A stretch of DNA of 64,000 bases from Anisakis pegreffii (taxonomy: Eukaryota; Nematoda; Chromadorea; Rhabditida; Anisakidae): the NCBI GenBank assembly GCA_035041965.1, contig JAPYMA010000143.1, positions 1 to 64,000 of the forward strand. Direction: 5' to 3'. A program made the translations under genes and the position numbers. This document shows, one piece after another, positions 59,290 through 64,000 of the stretch. Below the pieces are notes generated by a model. It was not told where the DNA came from. It was given only the letters and a program-made list of their open reading frames with translations, and did not search any database. Position 1 is the first letter of the stretch. Each line of letters opens with the position of its first letter.

Positions 59290-61910
59290 ATTACTAATTC
59301 ATGCGAACTTTTACTGAATACTTAAATGAGTTTCCGGACCAATTTGCAATTATTTCTCAGTAATTCTTCAAATTTCGTTCACCCAATTCTATTTTAATTG
59401 TTTTCGGCTATTACGATATCACTTCCATGACTAAAATCATGAAAGATCGTTCTCTTGTCGTCTATCTCTGAATCTCTGTTTCACAATGTGATCAATGGTC
59501 AAAGTCCACACACTTTCTGTATGCGTTCCATTCGTTTACGATGATGAAACACGATTAGCAGTATACGAATCAACCTCAATGAGCTGCAACAGATTTCACT
59601 CTTACGAAATCAAGTGAGATAGACTGACTTAAATCAGTGTTTTCCTTTGTAAGTGCAGGCCATTATTCCCACATAGCACAAATGAATCTTTATTCTAGTA
59701 ATATATCAAAGAAGAATGGAAGGAAACATCATCAAAATGCTTTAATTCATCACATTATCATGCGAACATTTCGTCCATCAAATACCCACTTTGTCGGAAA
59801 AAGGGGAACTCACCGATAAGTTTGAGACCTAAACAGCAGGATTACCCCATTAAGATATAAACCTAATTTACCCATAGATATTATAAGAGTATGTATAATT
59901 TCTAATGGAAATCTAATTTATCTCGAAATCCTAAATGGTCTGAAAAACTATATTCAATCTGGAAATCTTCGATGGATCTCATGAATCTCTCCGATTCAAT
60001 GGAAATCAGAGAAATAACGAAAGACCAATGAGCGGCAATACTTATAGCAATAGCAATTATACGTATATTACACGAAAACGGGCGGAAGCTTCCAGTAAGT
60101 CTAGGCTAATCGCTTCCTATGAAAGATTGACTTTATTCTATATCACAAAGAAAGTAGAAGTATACCATCCATAATTGTACTTAACAATATGAAGATAACA
60201 ATTGTCTTCCAAAATGCGGTTCACTAATGAGGTCTAAAATGAAATTCACTAATGAGTAAGGTTTTATACCAAAATTGAGACAGATAAACGTGTTGACATA
60301 AGATCAAGCACGCTTTACTGATCATGAATATGATCAAGTAGATCAAGAACATTTCGTAAAAGTATTCAGATTTTGATCAGTATTTCTACTGATTCAACAC
60401 CAGCAAATAATGCTAGCATAAAGGATAAAAACGGTAGTAAGAGCAAACAAAATAATAATGCTAGCGTCGTAAATAATGGACAGATCCGCCGAGACTGACA
60501 TATTCACTTCGCATTCAGTTCAGATGCTGTATGTTGTCGTGGAAAGCTGTGAAGCTGCTTGTTTGACTGCACTATAGCCCTCAAAATCTCAAATTCCAAA
60601 ACACTCTCTTTCAATGACCAAATACTGAAATTCCACCATTGAATATGAGATGAGGGACGGACGGAGTGAGATGCACTTTGAGAATGAATTGTTTGAATAC
60701 GACGAGTGATAATTTTGAAAGAACTTCTAGAAAGAAAGAACTTCGTTCATGAATCAAAATTCACGAAATGAAAAGCATAAACAAGTTTTTAAATGCCCAA
60801 AAGATTTAGTGCAAAAGACTTTCGAAGCAGCAAAAAGAGCGAAGAGAGCATGAGAATTTTATTGTTATATTCAATGGGCGATTTGAAACATAAAGGTTTT
60901 GCTGTCAGAATTGTTGAACCACTTAAATTGTTGAATTGCTCATTTTGAACCCCTGAAGTTGTTCATTTTAAACGCCCGGGCCACTCTTCAATGTCACCGA
61001 ATCTGAATCGAAAAACATCCTCAGAGAAAAGTGAACATCAGTGCAAAGTTCTTCATAAAAGCGAGCAGTCTCAGCGGGAAATCACTAAATTTGGACAGTG
61101 ATACTAAATATAAACTGGCTGAATGAGTGAATGGATTGCTTGTTAGATGGACACGACTGAATAGTTTGCTAAAATCATGCAAAAGGCGGACATTCATACA
61201 AGGCGAACATGAGATGAACAAGTGTTTTGCACTAATCCATCAAAGTTTTGAGTTATTCGTATTGCAATACATTTGGAGTAATTTCTCTTATTCACCTCAT
61301 CACACTTAAGTTCGGTTGGTTTGCATCGCATCCACATAAGAAGTGACATAACAGCCTTTAATTTGACAATCACTTCAAAAAATTGAACATCACCAGCAAA
61401 AGTAATTTCCGACAAGTTATTATTATGCGGATTATCTAGGATAATTGTCAAAAGGGCCATAACGTTGGAGTGCAAAAAATTTAAATGGTTCAACCACTTC
61501 AATGATCATAATAATGGTGTTCCAATGATGGCAATATGACCAATAGCATGATGAATTCCTTACGAGACTGACAATTAAGAAATTTGAGTTTTGAAAGATT
61601 TTGAGGAGGAACTGAATAAATTAAAGGATCTGAAAATGGCTGAACAGAAGTGATTTGGTTCAGTCAAACACAGAGATGCATAACAGTGGATGAATCAGCA
61701 TTGAGAACACTCAAAACAATCGGAACGAATAATTGAGGAAGTTTTTTGATGAAATCCAGGCATATTTCAAATACAAAATATCGCAATTTGGATTGTCAAA
61801 TTTTTAAAACTTCCTGAAAGCTTCAAGCTTTGAGCGAAACCATTCAAATATTCATACCTATGTTTTCCACCTTAACAAAGGGAATAATTACTAATGCATT
61901 TAGATTCCTG
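59290..61910. other. Intergenic, nothing recognised
   Basis: AT-rich, with small local duplications (for example AATTCACTAATGAG and GGTTCACTAATGAG near 60220-60255). No gene is seen. Confidence 0.5.
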
Positions 61911-62015
61911 GCATTCACCAGTCATCAGCATCACTTACCTGAAGATGGCATCAAGCCGAAACGTCGAACATCGATGTGTTATTCTCAATTGCGCTGGTGA
62001 TATATTTTATGTCAA
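61897..62015 (+). ncRNA. Hammerhead-ribozyme-like motif, possible Penelope-type element remnant
   Basis: The core reads CTGAAGA (61939-61945), stem II GGC/GCC with loop ATCAA, then GAAA (61958-61961), then stem III ACGTCG / CGATGT (61961-61966 with 61972-61977) with loop AACAT. This is the hammerhead order CUGANGA - stem II - GAAA - stem III. Flanking CACCAG (61916-61921) and CTGGTG (61994-61999) could form an outer part of stem I. However, the base after stem III is G, where cleavage needs A, C or U, so self-cleavage is unlikely. Hammerheads of this kind are known in Penelope-like retroelements. No reverse transcriptase is seen nearby. Confidence 0.4.
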
Positions 62016-62019
62016 TAAT

Positions 62020-62640
62020 AGTGTACATACTGTTCTGAGTCATCTACCATGCGCCTTATAAACGAGAAAAGTTTCAAGCAGTTAGTTCATCTCGAAATTC
62101 TTGACGGATAAGACTAGAACTTACCATATGCAGGAAGATGTACTGATTGTTTCGTGTTCTGCACTAGTGGATCAAATGATCGCAGCATATCGTTGTACAT
62201 ATCCATCGTTTGAGAGATTTGAGTCTGAAACTCATCCGTTTCTCATTTAATCCACTCTTCAGTCAATGTGAGACTCTACCAGAACAATACGATAGGAACA
62301 ATTGTCACGACAGTTTTGGCTGACGATAACTTATATTTGAGGAAATTCGTTAATGTGAATGCACAAATTAGCACGTTACATTTATCAATTGAACCGTCAA
62401 ACGTATGAATGACTGATAATTTGACTTTTCCTCGTTCAGGAACAACATCAACAACAACAATAACAGATTTTTGAGTTCATATGCGCGATATTTGATTGAG
62501 CCACGGACGGCACACTCACCACCACCCACAATCACATGAAAAGTTCGATGATGTATGCATCATGAAAAGAATGAATGGTTATACCTTTTTCTTGCTCATT
62601 AAAATTTCTAAAGATAGTTTCTTAAGTGCCCCACAATATC
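62020..62640. other. Intergenic, nothing recognised
   Basis: AT-rich, with ACAACAACA words at 62443-62461. Confidence 0.5.
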
Positions 62641-62647
62641 AGAACGA

Positions 62648-62680
62648 CACTGTTGCTGCTGTTGCTGCTGCTGCGGTTCA
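62648..62680 (-). repeat. CAG/CTG trinucleotide run (poly-Gln on minus strand)
   Basis: TGTTGCTGCTGTTGCTGCTGCTGCGG. On the minus strand it reads EPQQQQQQQQCRSDIV in a frame open from 62802 to 62608. A possible acceptor (GGTGCCAG) precedes it. It could be part of an exon, but no start or partner exon was found. Confidence 0.6.
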
Positions 62681-62719
62681 CCTGGCACCGAATTTACAAG
62701 ATCGTTTTTAATAATTTGA

Positions 62720-64000
62720 ACAATTCCACGAGCACAATGAATGAATGAATGAACGACACTCAAGGACCGCATTATGGCACAGCATTGAAGTTCCAAAAAC
62801 AATTTTTTTTATTTTGAACAAACAAATTGAAATCTTTTCGAAACAAACAATTGAAATCGTTTTGCGATCGATTCGCTTATCCCAATTTCTTCAACCAAGT
62901 GGTACTTATCCAATTTCTTGAATTGACATTTCTATTTTAAACTGTTGTTCTATTGCTATTTTCTATTCTTGTTCCATTCCAACGAATAGAACAGAACGCC
63001 TCCAAAAAAGGACTCGAAGAACAGAACAGAGCGGAACGGAAGAATCGAAGGGCGGAATAGAGCAGCACATACGGTTGTACAAAAGCGCCTAGATGAGAAT
63101 CATTACTATGTTCGATCATGCTCATTGTCAGTGATCAATGCACATTAATAAAAACATGAATGCACCCAGAGAATAAATGATAATGTCGGTGAATCATCAG
63201 AAATTTTGCATACAAAACGCGAAAATTTTCCTTCCGGTCGAGACCATCTACTCATATGTTGACTAAGAAGCATTTCTTTTCTCCATTCCTTTCAGTAAGA
63301 ATGAGACTTTGTGTTGTTACCGTCATGAAACACACACTCGTTTGCAAGTTCATGCTTTAAGGTCAAAATTTGCATTTACTTCTCATGAAACCAAATTCAC
63401 CTCGCTAGATTCTAAGTCTTCGATTGTGTTAAAATCAGTCTCGCATCTAAAATCGTAAACTAAGGTTCTCTTGTAGTGAAATTCTCAATCTCTCATTCTT
63501 GTTTTCATAAACAGTGAAAGTTTAACTCTCATTCTATTCCGTATATTCTCTCACTCCTTATTTAGCTATTGTTGACAATCAGCAGCAATATACTGCTTTC
63601 GAATCAAGCAAATAACGTTACTCCTGCACATCACATGCAAATTGTTTTCCCATGAGATTTTCAGCGCATGGAATACTTGTAATTCTATGGTTTTGACAAT
63701 GCAGAGAAGCTGCTATACAATCAGGAAAACATTGCGCAATCTCTAGAATCTCTCATCTATGTAAGAAAATTTCCAGAAAAAAGGATGGGATCACCCTGAA
63801 GTCTGATTTTTTGCTCAACTGAACTCTGACTTTCCGCAGTTTTAACTTATTTCATAGGCCAACCATAATGAACCTCTGAAGTGCCGCAAAATCATCACCA
63901 CCAGGTTTCTTCGCAGTTGACAAGAGAACAGTCGGTTTAAACATTTGTTAAATAGGAGATTTTGAACTGGACCGTACCTCAAATTGCACAACGTATCTAT
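62720..64000. other. Intergenic, nothing recognised
   Basis: AT-rich to the window end. GGAACGGAAGAATCGAAGGGCGGAAT-like purine words near 63030 are the only local feature. Confidence 0.45.

Overview
This is an AT-rich eukaryotic window, about two thirds A+T by eye, with few genes and much non-coding sequence. It looks like a nematode. Splice acceptors are of the TTTCAG type, introns run from about 70 bp to several kb, and the two identifiable proteins are families known from nematodes. The long introns and intergenic spaces suggest a large-genome nematode such as an ascaridoid or other Spirurina; that placement is inference. Nothing looks bacterial or organellar, and I found no rRNA, tRNA or spliced-leader gene.

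Region by region. Bases 1-477 form a nearly perfect long inverted repeat. Bases 480-24,500 are mostly gene-free, with a GC-rich island (894-1240), a diverged repeat pair flanking a degenerate minisatellite (2.7-4.1 kb), two doubtful exon-like blocks (4802-5030 and 6909-7076, minus), two pre-miRNA-like hairpins (12841 and 17795) and a (TA)n tract at 22.4 kb. From 24,525 to 29,930 (+) lies a multi-exon gene for a glycogen-targeting regulatory subunit of protein phosphatase 1, with an RVxF motif and a CBM21 domain. From 30,687 (+) there is a candidate secreted-protein gene with a signal-peptide exon and a phase-matched second exon at 36,464. Its putative first intron holds an A-B-A-B tandem array of 394-bp units. 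Bases 37-42.6 kb hold dispersed repeats, a decayed Merlin/ISXO2-like transposase relic and simple repeats.

The best find is a five-exon gene at 42,662-44,447 (+) that ORF calling would miss. All its exon phases agree, and it encodes a 205-residue secreted protein with the signature of the interleukin-17 cytokine family. Tail to tail with it, on the minus strand at 50,270-48,354 (perhaps to 47,198), are phase-matched exons of an acidic, disordered protein I cannot name. The rest (50-64 kb) is mostly empty. It contains a small membrane-protein ORF (51,235), a decayed coding segment (53,112-53,672), a decapeptide-type repeat (54,742), a hammerhead-like motif (61,939) and a CAG/CTG tract (62,648).

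Exon structures were worked out by hand from splice signals and phase. No database search or transcript evidence was available.
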